From Deltaproteobacteria bacterium (GTDB lineage: Bacteria; UBA10199; SPLOWO2-01-44-7), in contig JACQMB010000014.1 in the NCBI GenBank assembly GCA_016203765.1, positions 1-26,452 on the forward strand: 26,452 bases of DNA, written 5' to 3'. A model generated the notes under the pieces. It saw only the letters and a list, made by a program, of their open reading frames with translations. It searched no databases and was not told the origin of the DNA. Made by a program: the position numbers and the translations under genes. This document shows positions 7,285 to 13,983 of the stretch, piece after piece. Numbering within the stretch: position 1 is the stretch's first letter; each line of letters starts with the position of its first letter.

Positions 7285-8210
7285 AAAAATACCTCCTGAT
7301 AATTTTTGCACTCTTCTCTTGCCTCTTGCTTTTTGCTTTTTGCTTCTTCTTTTATATCTTCATCCCCATCCAGCCCCAAACCGCTGAAATTGCCGTTGCG
7401 GAGGGGAAAACCCTCCGCCAAATCGCCGAACAGCTCGAAAAAGATGGCGTGATCCGCGATGCGAACGCCTTTATTGCCTATGCCGCTCTGACCGGGGGGT
7501 CCGAAAAAGTTCAAGCCGGCGAATACCGCCTGGCGGGGGCGCTCTCCATCCACCGGGTCCTGGACACACTGGTCAAGGGGGAGGTGATTCTCCACAAGGT
7601 TCAAATTATTGAAGGCTGGACCATCCGGCAGATTGCCGATTATCTCAGAATGTTGGATTTTATTGATGACCCCACTTTTGCCGGGGAATTTTTGGAGCTG
7701 GCCAAGGAACATGAGGGCTATCTCCTCCCCGACACCTATCATTTTTCCAGGCAGGCCGGGCCCCGCAAATACGTGGAAACTTTTTTAAAGGCCTTTAACG
7801 ATTTTTATCCGGAGGCGAAGCCGGAAATCGTAACGCTGGCCTCGATCATTGAAAAGGAAACGGGGTTGGAGGAAGAACGCCCCCTGATCGCCTCGGTCTT
7901 TTACAACCGGCTGAACAAAAGAATGGGCCTGGCCAGCGACCCGACGGTGATTTATGGTCTGAAAAATTTTGACGGGAATCTGCGCAAGGAAGATTTGTCG
8001 AACCCCCATCCTTATAACACCTACGTCCATGCCGGCCTGCCGCCGGGCCCGATCTGCAATCCCGGCCGGGCCTCGATCTTGGCGGCGCTCAATCCGGCGC
8101 AAACGGACTATCTTTATTTTGTCTCTAAAAACGACGGCTCCCACCACTTCTCGTCAACGCTGGCGGAGCACAATCAGGCGGTAAGAAAATATCAACAGGC
8201 CCAGCAGTAA
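7281..8210 (+). CDS. mltG: Endolytic murein transglycosylase MltG
   Basis: MltG (YceG) cuts nascent peptidoglycan strands and sets their length. The protein has one N-terminal membrane anchor (residues 4-30, very Phe/Leu-rich), a LysM-like segment with GKTLRQIAEQLEKDGVI, the conserved EGYLLPDTY at 145-153 and the catalytic-site block ASIIEKETG with Glu191. DPTVIYGL and YNTYVHAGLPPGPI follow, both standard family motifs. At 309 residues it is normal length. It overlaps ruvX by four bases, so the pair is translationally coupled. Its last 57 bases overlap the convergent gene for the secreted protein. Confidence 0.95.
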   Translation: MKKYLLIIFALFSCLLLFAFCFFFYIFIPIQPQTAEIAVAEGKTLRQIAEQLEKDGVIRDANAFIAYAALTGGSEKVQAGEYRLAGALSIHRVLDTLVKGEVILHKVQIIEGWTIRQIADYLRMLDFIDDPTFAGEFLELAKEHEGYLLPDTYHFSRQAGPRKYVETFLKAFNDFYPEAKPEIVTLASIIEKETGLEEERPLIASVFYNRLNKRMGLASDPTVIYGLKNFDGNLRKEDLSNPHPYNTYVHAGLPPGPICNPGRASILAALNPAQTDYLYFVSKNDGSHHFSSTLAEHNQAVRKYQQAQQ

Positions 8211-9290
8211 AATAAGGGTGATTTCGTCGGTTTGAAAAGGGGCGTGGATGTTGAAAAGGCAGGTACTGCCGCCGGAGGCGGTCTCGTCCCGGCGCGGAGG
8301 CGGGGGGGGCGGCGGAGGATCGGAATCATTGCCGTCATCATCCGGGTTTTGAATGCCGGGGGGCGGCGCCGGCGGCGGCAATGTCCCCGCGACGGGCACA
8401 CAGATGCCGTAGCGGTTTCGCTCCTGACCCGCGGCACAAGGCTCCGGAGGATCGACGGGATCGGGGTCGTCCGGCTCCCCATCGTCGGGATCCTCCACAT
8501 CCGAAACAACCCAATGATAGACGGGATGTTCCACTATCGCCTGCCGGGGCTCGGTCGGTTCCATTCTCCCGACGGTGTCCACCGGCCGGCATTGGCCGCC
8601 GGCGAGACCCCAATTGCCATAAGTGGAAATTTCTCCCAGGGCGTGGCCGTTAGGGCAACGTCTATCCTCCGAATCAATAGAAACACCTTCCAAAAAAGCA
8701 TGATAACCGACCTCTCTCCACCAATGTTGGGGAGTATTCTCATCTGTCTGAAAATTAGTACCGGAAGCAGTGGTTGCCAGCATCGGCCCCTCCAATTCAA
8801 AACCGGTCTTTCTTCGGCAATACAAACGCCAGGAGAGCAAAGGCTTAAAAAGGTCTTGTCCAAAAATGCTGTCGTAAACAGAAGGATCAAACGATTCCAC
8901 AATGACTTGTAAACGGGTGACAACGTAATTCTCGTCGCATATTACCTCAAACACCCTGTCATAATTTTCGTACCGCGCCGGGGGCGCGACATCAAATATC
9001 GAACCGTCTGAACAATAAACTTTGTCAATCCAAGACCAGTCGCCCGCAACATTATCGTCAACGCCCTCCGCCTGTAACCAGTCTCCCCACTCGCGGACTT
9101 GTATTCCCTTTACAAACTTGCCTTCCGGACAGGAGGCCCTGGCAAAAGTCGCGCCGTCCTCATATTCGATATCATCGGCAAGAATGGGCTCCCACTCTAT
9201 GCTCGTCGGGTGACTCCCCATCCCAAAAACATCAGAGGTGGCGCAGACAAGAGCTAAGAGGAAAAGGCCGAATGTGGCGAATCTACCCAT
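8154..9290 (-). CDS. Secreted protein with proline-rich stalk and C-terminal membrane tail
   Basis: I recognise no named family. The 378-residue product has an N-terminal signal peptide (residues 1-23), a Cys/Trp-rich globular part to about residue 265, an Asp/Pro-rich stalk and a C-terminal tail consisting of GGSTCLF, a short linker, a hydrophobic helix and RQR. That tail resembles the Cys-helix-Arg sorting signals of the MYXO-CTERM or Synerg-CTERM kind. The globular part has spaced segments of the form C-x-x-G-x-x-V-x-G-x-Q followed by an Asp-Asp and a closing Tyr-Cys, faintly like vitelline-membrane-outer-layer (VMO-I) beta-prism repeats. The gene is isolated, and its 3' end overlaps mltG convergently by 57 bases. 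It is probably cell-surface attached; its function is unknown. Confidence 0.7.
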   Translation of the reverse strand: MGRFATFGLFLLALVCATSDVFGMGSHPTSIEWEPILADDIEYEDGATFARASCPEGKFVKGIQVREWGDWLQAEGVDDNVAGDWSWIDKVYCSDGSIFDVAPPARYENYDRVFEVICDENYVVTRLQVIVESFDPSVYDSIFGQDLFKPLLSWRLYCRRKTGFELEGPMLATTASGTNFQTDENTPQHWWREVGYHAFLEGVSIDSEDRRCPNGHALGEISTYGNWGLAGGQCRPVDTVGRMEPTEPRQAIVEHPVYHWVVSDVEDPDDGEPDDPDPVDPPEPCAAGQERNRYGICVPVAGTLPPPAPPPGIQNPDDDGNDSDPPPPPPPPRRDETASGGSTCLFNIHAPFQTDEITLILLLGLLIFSYRLIVLRQR

Positions 9291-9359
9291 TGCACAGGGG
9301 TAGTCTGCAAATTTCGGGCCAATGGGGCTGGAACCGCTAACGGTAAAAATAGAGTGATA

Positions 9360-9614
9360 TCAGGCAGTTACCTTAAACACCTTGTCGTGTTCGCGGCATT
9401 TTTCGGGGACTTTAATCCCAATCGAGGCTTTGGCCTTGGCCTCCTGCACGTCCTTGTGCTCCACCTGCATCGAGACGATGGTCGTTTCAAAGTCGGTGGT
9501 ATGCCCTTTGATGTGGATTTTGTCCCCGACCTTGAGCGGTTTGCTCAAGGTGATCGCCGCCGCCGGGATATGGCTGAAATAATGGGTGACGGCCCCTATT
9601 TCTTCCTCTGGCAT
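9360..9614 (-). CDS. Translation elongation factor-like small protein (EF-Tu domain 2 fold)
   Basis: An 84-residue protein of the kind annotated as translation elongation factor-like. It looks like a stand-alone beta-barrel of EF-Tu domain 2 type: IGAVTHYFSHIPAAAITL, then LKVGDKIHIKG, TIVSMQVEH and ASIGIKV, which match the usual order of strands. It lacks any GTPase domain, so it cannot act as an elongation factor by itself; its true role is not known. A strong ribosome binding site (GGAGGA, about 8 bases before ATG 9614) supports the start. The small lipoprotein gene lies 36 bases upstream on the same strand. Confidence 0.8.
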   Translation of the reverse strand: MPEEEIGAVTHYFSHIPAAAITLSKPLKVGDKIHIKGHTTDFETTIVSMQVEHKDVQEAKAKASIGIKVPEKCREHDKVFKVTA

Positions 9615-9650
9615 AATCGTTTCCTCCCTCCGGTCTCTCCTATGCCATTT

Positions 9651-10151
9651 TTATTTTTTGGTGGCAATGACCAAATCGGCACAGCGTTTTTGGACCTCTT
9701 CCAACAGATTTCTATCCTTCGGCCCCAGCGTGGCCTCGCAGTTTAAAATCCCCATCACCCCTTTTTTGATATGGTGCGCCCCCACAATCAGCTCCCGGCC
9801 TGTTTCAATGACATAGGTCTTCACGCCGGGCTTGATTTCTTCCTTCTTTTTGAGTCTGGCCGGTTTTGCTTCGGCCAGGGCGGCGACCTCGCTTTGAATT
9901 TTTTTATCCGCCTCTTCGGAATAGGACTTCTCCTCGCAATTGAGACAATAGGGATAAATATGCATCTGTGTTTGCGGCGACTTGACAAATTTCAGGGAGC
10001 CCCACGTCTTGTCAAATTGCTCGGTCCACCCGGAAGGGGGTTGAATTTGAACGGACATCTGCTCCAAGAGATACTCTTTGGACTTGCCCCCAAAGCCGCA
10101 TCCCCAGCCGGCCAGGACGACCAGGACCGCGATGATTGTTCCTCGTTGCAT
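9651..10151 (-). CDS. Small putative lipoprotein, unknown function
   Basis: A 166-residue exported protein of no family I recognise. The first 17 residues are a signal peptide ending in LAGWGC, with Cys18 the probable lipidation site, although Trp at -2 is unusual for a lipobox. The mature part contains PPSGW, a CLNCEE pair of cysteines, a Lys/Glu-rich middle and a C-terminal segment with ELIVGAHHIKKGVMGI, reminiscent of the short beta-sandwich domains in exported stress or lipid-related proteins. A TATAAAAT-like -10 lies on the minus strand at 10197-10204, about 45 bases before the ATG, and the leader has two tandem copies of a decamer (AGGAAATTTT on the plus strand, 10156-10175). Confidence 0.65.
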   Translation of the reverse strand: MQRGTIIAVLVVLAGWGCGFGGKSKEYLLEQMSVQIQPPSGWTEQFDKTWGSLKFVKSPQTQMHIYPYCLNCEEKSYSEEADKKIQSEVAALAEAKPARLKKKEEIKPGVKTYVIETGRELIVGAHHIKKGVMGILNCEATLGPKDRNLLEEVQKRCADLVIATKK

Positions 10152-10269
10152 CTTAAGGAAATTTTAGGAAATTTTCGGGGAGGGGGTAATGGGTCTATTT
10201 TATACCAGCATTATCCGACGCAAATCAGAGAGGTTGTTTCCTGAAACCTGAAATTCATGGAAATCGAAC

Positions 10270-10357
10270 TGGCGGAAGGGGTGGGATTCGAACCCACGGT
10301 GCCCGAAGGCACTCCGGTTTTCGAGACCGGCCGATTCAACCGCTCTCGCACCCTTCC
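10270..10357 (-). tRNA. tRNA-Ser (anticodon CGA), CCA encoded
   Basis: On the minus strand the acceptor stem GGAAGGG (10351-10357) pairs with CCCTTCC (10274-10280). The anticodon stem CCGGT/ACCGG frames loop CTCGAAA, giving anticodon CGA (reads UCG). The long variable arm is TGCCTTCGGGCA, as expected for class II tRNA-Ser, and the T-arm is GTGGGTTCGAATCCCAC. Discriminator G is followed by an encoded CCA (10270-10272). It starts 15 bases after the RNA-ligase gene on the same strand, so co-transcription is likely. Confidence 0.97.
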
Positions 10358-10372
10358 GATTTTCACAAACTC

Positions 10373-11119
10373 TCAATCAAACTTCTCCTGATCCTCCGCC
10401 GTCTCCCGGCCCTGCTTGTCGTAATCGAGAATTTTAACGGCGCCGGTATAATACCAATCGAACATGTCGCGCCGCAGTTTGGCCATCCAGGTCTCCCCCC
10501 GCTCCCTTCGCTTCAAATTGTAGAAGACCACTCCCTCCGCCATCACCTTTTCCTCCAACCCCAGCTTGGAGGCCCGCTTCGTAAAGTAGCGAGAGGCCAG
10601 ATGCCCCTTGAACCAGGCGCTCCAATTGTCGAAGGTCCGCTCATGTTCGTGAAAAGAGCGGTAGGCCAGGTCCTTGACCGCCTTGGCGAAAGGGTACCAT
10701 TCATGGACCGTCAATTTGTAGGGATTCCCCTGCAGCTTGGGACCGATCACCTCTCCGGTCTGCTCCCCATCCTCCAGAACGTATCCCTTCCCGATGGATT
10801 GAAAAATCCCCTCGATGATAAAGGTCTTTCCTTTCATTACTTGCAGGGGATCGACCACGTTTTTTCGATTCTGAACTGCTGCCAGCCTCCCCTTTTCAGT
10901 GAAAATTGTGACGTTGGTCCCGTTGAGTTTCTCCACGGCGATGGTGTCCGGATCTTCCAGCACCCATTCATATCCCGGATTGAGCCGATTCACGACCAAA
11001 TAGGCCTTGGGTTCCCTTAAACCCAGCCGGGCGCCGTGCTGCTTCCAATCCTCCCGATCGACCTCAAAGGTCTGGCGGAGAAAGGGGCAGTAGAGTTTTG
11101 GAAAGTCGGAGAGGTTCAT
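10373..11119 (-). CDS. RNA ligase, T4 Rnl2-like nucleotidyltransferase
   Basis: This 248-residue protein carries the motifs of the covalent nucleotidyltransferase (ligase) superfamily. Motif I is EKLNGTN with nucleophile Lys64, very close to the EKxxGTN of T4 Rnl2-type RNA ligases. Motif III is TFIIEGIF (99-106), motif IV is EGVVFY (195-200) and motif V is MAKLRRD (Lys214, Arg216). A GPKLQGNPY segment (126-134) recurs in bacterial and phage RNA ligases. It should adenylate itself and seal 3'-OH/5'-phosphate RNA nicks, possibly in RNA repair. No kinase or phosphatase partner lies beside it. It is upstream of tRNA-Ser(CGA) on the same strand. No Shine-Dalgarno sequence precedes the ATG. Superfamily very likely; substrate unknown. 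Confidence 0.85.
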   Translation of the reverse strand: MNLSDFPKLYCPFLRQTFEVDREDWKQHGARLGLREPKAYLVVNRLNPGYEWVLEDPDTIAVEKLNGTNVTIFTEKGRLAAVQNRKNVVDPLQVMKGKTFIIEGIFQSIGKGYVLEDGEQTGEVIGPKLQGNPYKLTVHEWYPFAKAVKDLAYRSFHEHERTFDNWSAWFKGHLASRYFTKRASKLGLEEKVMAEGVVFYNLKRRERGETWMAKLRRDMFDWYYTGAVKILDYDKQGRETAEDQEKFD

Positions 11120-11445
11120 CGTCGGCCAAGGGTTGACTCCTAAATTCCGGCAAGTTTGTCAACAGGAGCGCCAGGGCATTTCCAACGCATCCGCATGATA
11201 TTTTTTTCCGCCTAAGAAAAGCCGGGCGTTAATGTCAACTAAAATATCAACCTTATTATCAACCCGACCTGTGGCATAAAAAGGGGGAAGGTCATGGGCG
11301 CGGTGGAACCTGTCCTGAGCGAAGTCGAAGGATTCCCCCCCACCCCCCTTCCGTCGCACCCTCTTTTTCAATGCCAACTGCAAGCTCTATGACAACCTAC
11401 TTTGACGGCGGAGAGCGAATTTCGAAAGTGGCGAGGAATTTCCCC
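11120..11445 (+). other. Intergenic stretch with no convincing gene
   Basis: About 326 bases separate the PP-loop gene's end from the RNA-ligase start. A 74-codon frame on the minus strand (11159-11383) has no recognisable domain, and part of it is only the translation of the palindromic repeat at 11309-11331. The composition changes from GC-rich to AT-rich across this stretch, near the boundary of the AT-rich PP-loop gene. Confidence 0.5.
11309..11331 (+). repeat. REP-like repeat half-site (CCTGAGC-TCGAAGG type)
   Basis: The 23 bases from CCTGTCCTGAGC to GTCGAAGG form the well-known bacterial dispersed-repeat motif pairing CCTGAGC with TCGAAGG. A related copy in the opposite orientation lies at 22895-22917 within the insertion at the phosphatase 3' end. 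The two copies share CCTGAGC and TCGAAGG with a 3-4 base variable centre. Confidence 0.65.
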
Positions 11446-12120
11446 CTAAACAGGTATCAAATCACAAAAGTAAAAACGGTTATCTCGCAACAGGATATCT
11501 CCTGTGGTAAAGGATATTCTTTCTCGGAATATCGGCCCGTCATAAGCAAACGAATGAAATTCTCCATTCTCCCCGCAGGGGTCAACGTTAGTAGGGAGTT
11601 CACGCAAAAATTGCTCATTATAGATCCTGCCAACAAACCCTTGATCAAGGACATTGGAGTCAACGCAGGTAATAACTGCCTTGAATCCCAAATCGATGAA
11701 TGAATGGGCAAGTTCGGTCGTATTTTTTTTCCATATAGGGAAGATTCCCTTCATTCCTATTTTTGATAAGTTTTCTTCTCGATATTTTCTCAAGTCTTCC
11801 AAGAAAATGTCTCCAAAAATAACTGATAAAACACCTCGACTTTTATATTCCATTAGCTTGTTGCTCATTTTTGCCTCGTACTCATCATTGGAAGCATGCT
11901 TCGTTATATACACTTTTTCGAGTGGAAGACCTAAAGATTCTGCCTGTTGTTCGAGGAGAACACGCCGGACCCCATGCATGCTAATTCTATCATAGTCCTC
12001 TGTGATTGTTGTCAGCAACGCTGAGATTTCATAACTGTAAGCCCTCTTTAGTTCGTAAAGAGCCAAAGCACTATCTTTCCCGCCACTCCATGCAAAGATG
12101 CCTTGTTCATTCATCAGCAT
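11446..12120 (-). CDS. PP-loop ATPase, diphthine-ammonia ligase (Dph6/MJ0570)-like
   Basis: A 224-residue adenine-nucleotide alpha-hydrolase-like protein. The PP-loop is SGGKDSALALY (Ser12 to Ser17 hold the signature), followed by the GVRRVLLEQQAESLGLPL segment typical of the Dph6/MJ0570 family, a GDIFLEDLRKYREE block and DPCGENGEFHSFAYDGPIF, which are all hallmark family motifs. Bacteria lack diphthamide, so the substrate must be something else; an amide-forming or tRNA-modifying ligase is possible. ATG 12120 was chosen over the in-frame extension that reads through tRNA-Ser; ATG 12114 is an alternative. GGAGAGGG lies about 11 bases before the start. The gene is clearly more AT-rich than its neighbours, suggesting transfer. 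Confidence 0.82.
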   Translation of the reverse strand: MLMNEQGIFAWSGGKDSALALYELKRAYSYEISALLTTITEDYDRISMHGVRRVLLEQQAESLGLPLEKVYITKHASNDEYEAKMSNKLMEYKSRGVLSVIFGDIFLEDLRKYREENLSKIGMKGIFPIWKKNTTELAHSFIDLGFKAVITCVDSNVLDQGFVGRIYNEQFLRELPTNVDPCGENGEFHSFAYDGPIFRERISFTTGDILLRDNRFYFCDLIPV

Positions 12121-12129
12121 GCTTGTTAT

Positions 12130-12172
12130 CACCCTCTCCGCGGTGCGACGGCATCGCACCGCGGAGAGGGTG
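12130..12172 (-). promoter_or_regulatory. Perfect 19-bp inverted repeat of the tRNA-Ser 3' end
   Basis: CACCCTCTCCGCGGTGCGA at 12130-12148 and its exact reverse complement at 12154-12172 are separated by 5 bases. The arm at 12163-12172 is the tRNA's acceptor and T-stem 3' strand, while the other arm holds GGAGAGGG, the probable ribosome binding site of the PP-loop gene (minus strand). The RNA could fold either as tRNA or as a hairpin hiding the binding site. No U-run follows, so a simple terminator is less likely. Confidence 0.7.
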
Positions 12173-12246
12173 GGATTCGAACCCACGAGACCTTTCGGTC
12201 TACACGCTTTCCAAGCGTGCCGGTTCAGCCACTTTCGTACCTCTCC
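12162..12246 (-). tRNA. tRNA-Ser (anticodon GGA), CCA not encoded
   Basis: The minus-strand acceptor stem GGAGAGG (12240-12246) pairs with CCTCTCC (12163-12169). The anticodon arm GCACGC/GCGTGT carries loop TTGGAAA, so the anticodon is GGA (reads UCC/UCU). The variable arm is long (GACCGAAAGGTC) and the T-arm is GTGGGTTCGAATCCCAC. The discriminator G at 12162 is followed by CGG, so unlike the CGA isoacceptor nearby this gene needs CCA addition. It lies 37 bases after tadA on the same strand. Confidence 0.96.
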
Positions 12247-12283
12247 AAAAACATCACCAAACTATTCGAAATTTATTTTGATT

Positions 12284-12775
12284 TCAAGCCTTCACTTGGG
12301 CCGGACCCGATTGGCGCACGGTTTGAAAAAACTGGCGCAGTTGCAGGGCGCATTGGTCGTGCAGAACGCCGGGGATCACTTCGATGTTGTGATTGAGGCG
12401 GCGGTCACGGGAGAAATCGTACAAAGAACCGCAGGCGCCGGTCTTCGGTTCAAAACAGCCGAAGACCAGACGGGGAATGCGGGCGTGGACCAAGGCCCCC
12501 ATGCACATGAGGCACGGTTCACAGGTGCAATAGATCGTCACATCATCAAAACGCCAGTTGCCGTGGTCTCGGTTGATTTTTCCCAGCAAAATCATTTCGG
12601 CGTGATCAAGCGGATTGCCGCTCTCCTCGCGCCGGTTGTGGGCGCTGGCAATCACCTCGTTTTCAGCCACGGCCACGGCCCCCACCGGCACCTCGCCGCG
12701 GGCCGCCGCCGTTGCGGCCTCCATGAGGGCCTCTTGCATCCAATATTCGTGCGCGTTCATGCCATTGAATTCCAT
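12284..12775 (-). CDS. tadA: tRNA-specific adenosine deaminase
   Basis: TadA converts wobble adenosine 34 to inosine in tRNA-Arg(ACG). The zinc-dependent deaminase signatures are HAEMILLGKIN with the catalytic Glu and PCLMCMGALVHARI with two zinc cysteines; GAVAVAENEVIASAHN precedes them. At 163 residues it is normal length, counting from MEFNGMNAHEYWM. The first ATG (12775) adds five residues before MNAHEYW (12760), which is also plausible. It is followed by tRNA-Ser(GGA) and the PP-loop gene on the same strand and is divergent from pabB with 70 bases between starts. Confidence 0.95.
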   Translation of the reverse strand: MEFNGMNAHEYWMQEALMEAATAAARGEVPVGAVAVAENEVIASAHNRREESGNPLDHAEMILLGKINRDHGNWRFDDVTIYCTCEPCLMCMGALVHARIPRLVFGCFEPKTGACGSLYDFSRDRRLNHNIEVIPGVLHDQCALQLRQFFQTVRQSGPAQVKA

Positions 12776-12845
12776 GGCACCTTTTGCTAGCCAATGGCGT
12801 TGGGCAAAGCAACATTAAAATGCAGGGCGCCGGAGGCGGGACTCG

Positions 12846-13922
12846 ATGATGGGACGGAGACACGGCATGCAATCGCTTAATATCGGCGATCTTAAAAACA
12901 TTGCACGGAATCTGAAACCCAACGAAAGACTCTGGGGGTACTTTAGTTATGAATGGGGCGCGGCATTGGAAGGCATTAAACCCGCCAGCTCGCAAGATGA
13001 ATTAAGCCTGCCGCCGAATTGGTTTCAACTCGAGACACAGAAAACCGGCTTTTGCTCCCTGGGTTCCGCGAAGTTCGGTGAGGATGGCGGACGGAAGCCG
13101 GCTTTTAAAACCTCTTTGAGTAAAAAAAAATATATTGAATCGGTCGAAAAAATCCTCGCCTATCTGCGCGCCGGCGACTGCTACCAGGTCAACCTGACCC
13201 AGCGTTTTACAACCGAAACCAATGAAGATCCGCAAACCATTTATCAACGCCTCTGCCAAATTTCCCCCGCCCCCTACGCCTGCTATCTCGACTGCGGCGG
13301 TTTTCAGATTTTGTCGGCCTCTCCCGAATTATTTCTCAAGGCCGACGCCGACGGCACACTCACCACCAAACCGATCAAGGGAACCCGGCCTCGGGGCCGG
13401 TCACCAACCGAAGATCAAAAATTCAAAGAGGAATTAACACGAAGCGAAAAAGACCGCGCCGAACTTTTAATGATCACCGATCTGTTGCGCAACGATATGG
13501 GAAAAATCGCGATCCCCGGTTCGGTGCAAGTTCCCAAACTCCGTGAAGTGGAAACCTTTTCCAACGTCCACCACCTTGTCTCTACCGTTACCGCTCAGCG
13601 TACCCCCGACAAAGATATTATTGATGTTTTAACCGCCATGCTTCCCGGCGGCTCGATCACCGGCGCGCCCAAAATCCGGGCGATGGAAATTATCCGCGAA
13701 CTGGAGCCGGTCAACCGCGGGGTCTATACCGGCGCTGTCGGCTGGATCGGCCCAAACAACACCGCCTGTTTCAATGTCGCCATCCGCACGATGGTAATCC
13801 AAAATAAAATCGCATACTTCAACGCCGGCGGCGGGATCGTGATCGACTCCGATCCACAAGCCGAATACGAAGAATGCCTCGTCAAGGCCTCCGGAATGAT
13901 GAAGGCGTTGATGCCCGTCTGA
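12846..13922 (+). CDS. pabB: Aminodeoxychorismate synthase component I, short N-terminus
   Basis: The enzyme converts chorismate to 4-amino-4-deoxychorismate for folate synthesis. The chorismate-binding domain is complete: AGDCYQVNLTQRF, KPIKGTRPRGRS (with the Lys that marks PabB rather than the Ala of TrpE-type enzymes), DLLRNDMGKI, VETFSNVHHLVSTV and GGSITGAPKIRAMEII, ending in FNAGGGIVIDSDP and EYEECLVKA. At 358 residues it lacks about 90 N-terminal residues found in many PabB proteins. A stop at 12816-12818 in this frame and tadA upstream leave no room for more. GGAGG lies about 10 bases before the tandem ATGATG start. A 9-codon frame from 12820 ends across this start. No pabA is visible. 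Confidence 0.92.
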   Translation: MMGRRHGMQSLNIGDLKNIARNLKPNERLWGYFSYEWGAALEGIKPASSQDELSLPPNWFQLETQKTGFCSLGSAKFGEDGGRKPAFKTSLSKKKYIESVEKILAYLRAGDCYQVNLTQRFTTETNEDPQTIYQRLCQISPAPYACYLDCGGFQILSASPELFLKADADGTLTTKPIKGTRPRGRSPTEDQKFKEELTRSEKDRAELLMITDLLRNDMGKIAIPGSVQVPKLREVETFSNVHHLVSTVTAQRTPDKDIIDVLTAMLPGGSITGAPKIRAMEIIRELEPVNRGVYTGAVGWIGPNNTACFNVAIRTMVIQNKIAYFNAGGGIVIDSDPQAEYEECLVKASGMMKALMPV

Positions 13923-13983
13923 ATGGCGTTTGACTTATCTTTCCGGTTTGATATAGGTCCCTCCCGACAAAGGAAAATAAAGT

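Noticed and set aside
11159..11383. 74-codon minus-strand frame before the PP-loop gene
   Set aside because: No domain or ribosome binding site, and part of it is only the translation of a palindromic repeat.
12130..12172. Inverted repeat as a simple rho-independent terminator
   Set aside because: No U-run follows on the transcribed strand, and the hairpin uses the mature tRNA 3' end.
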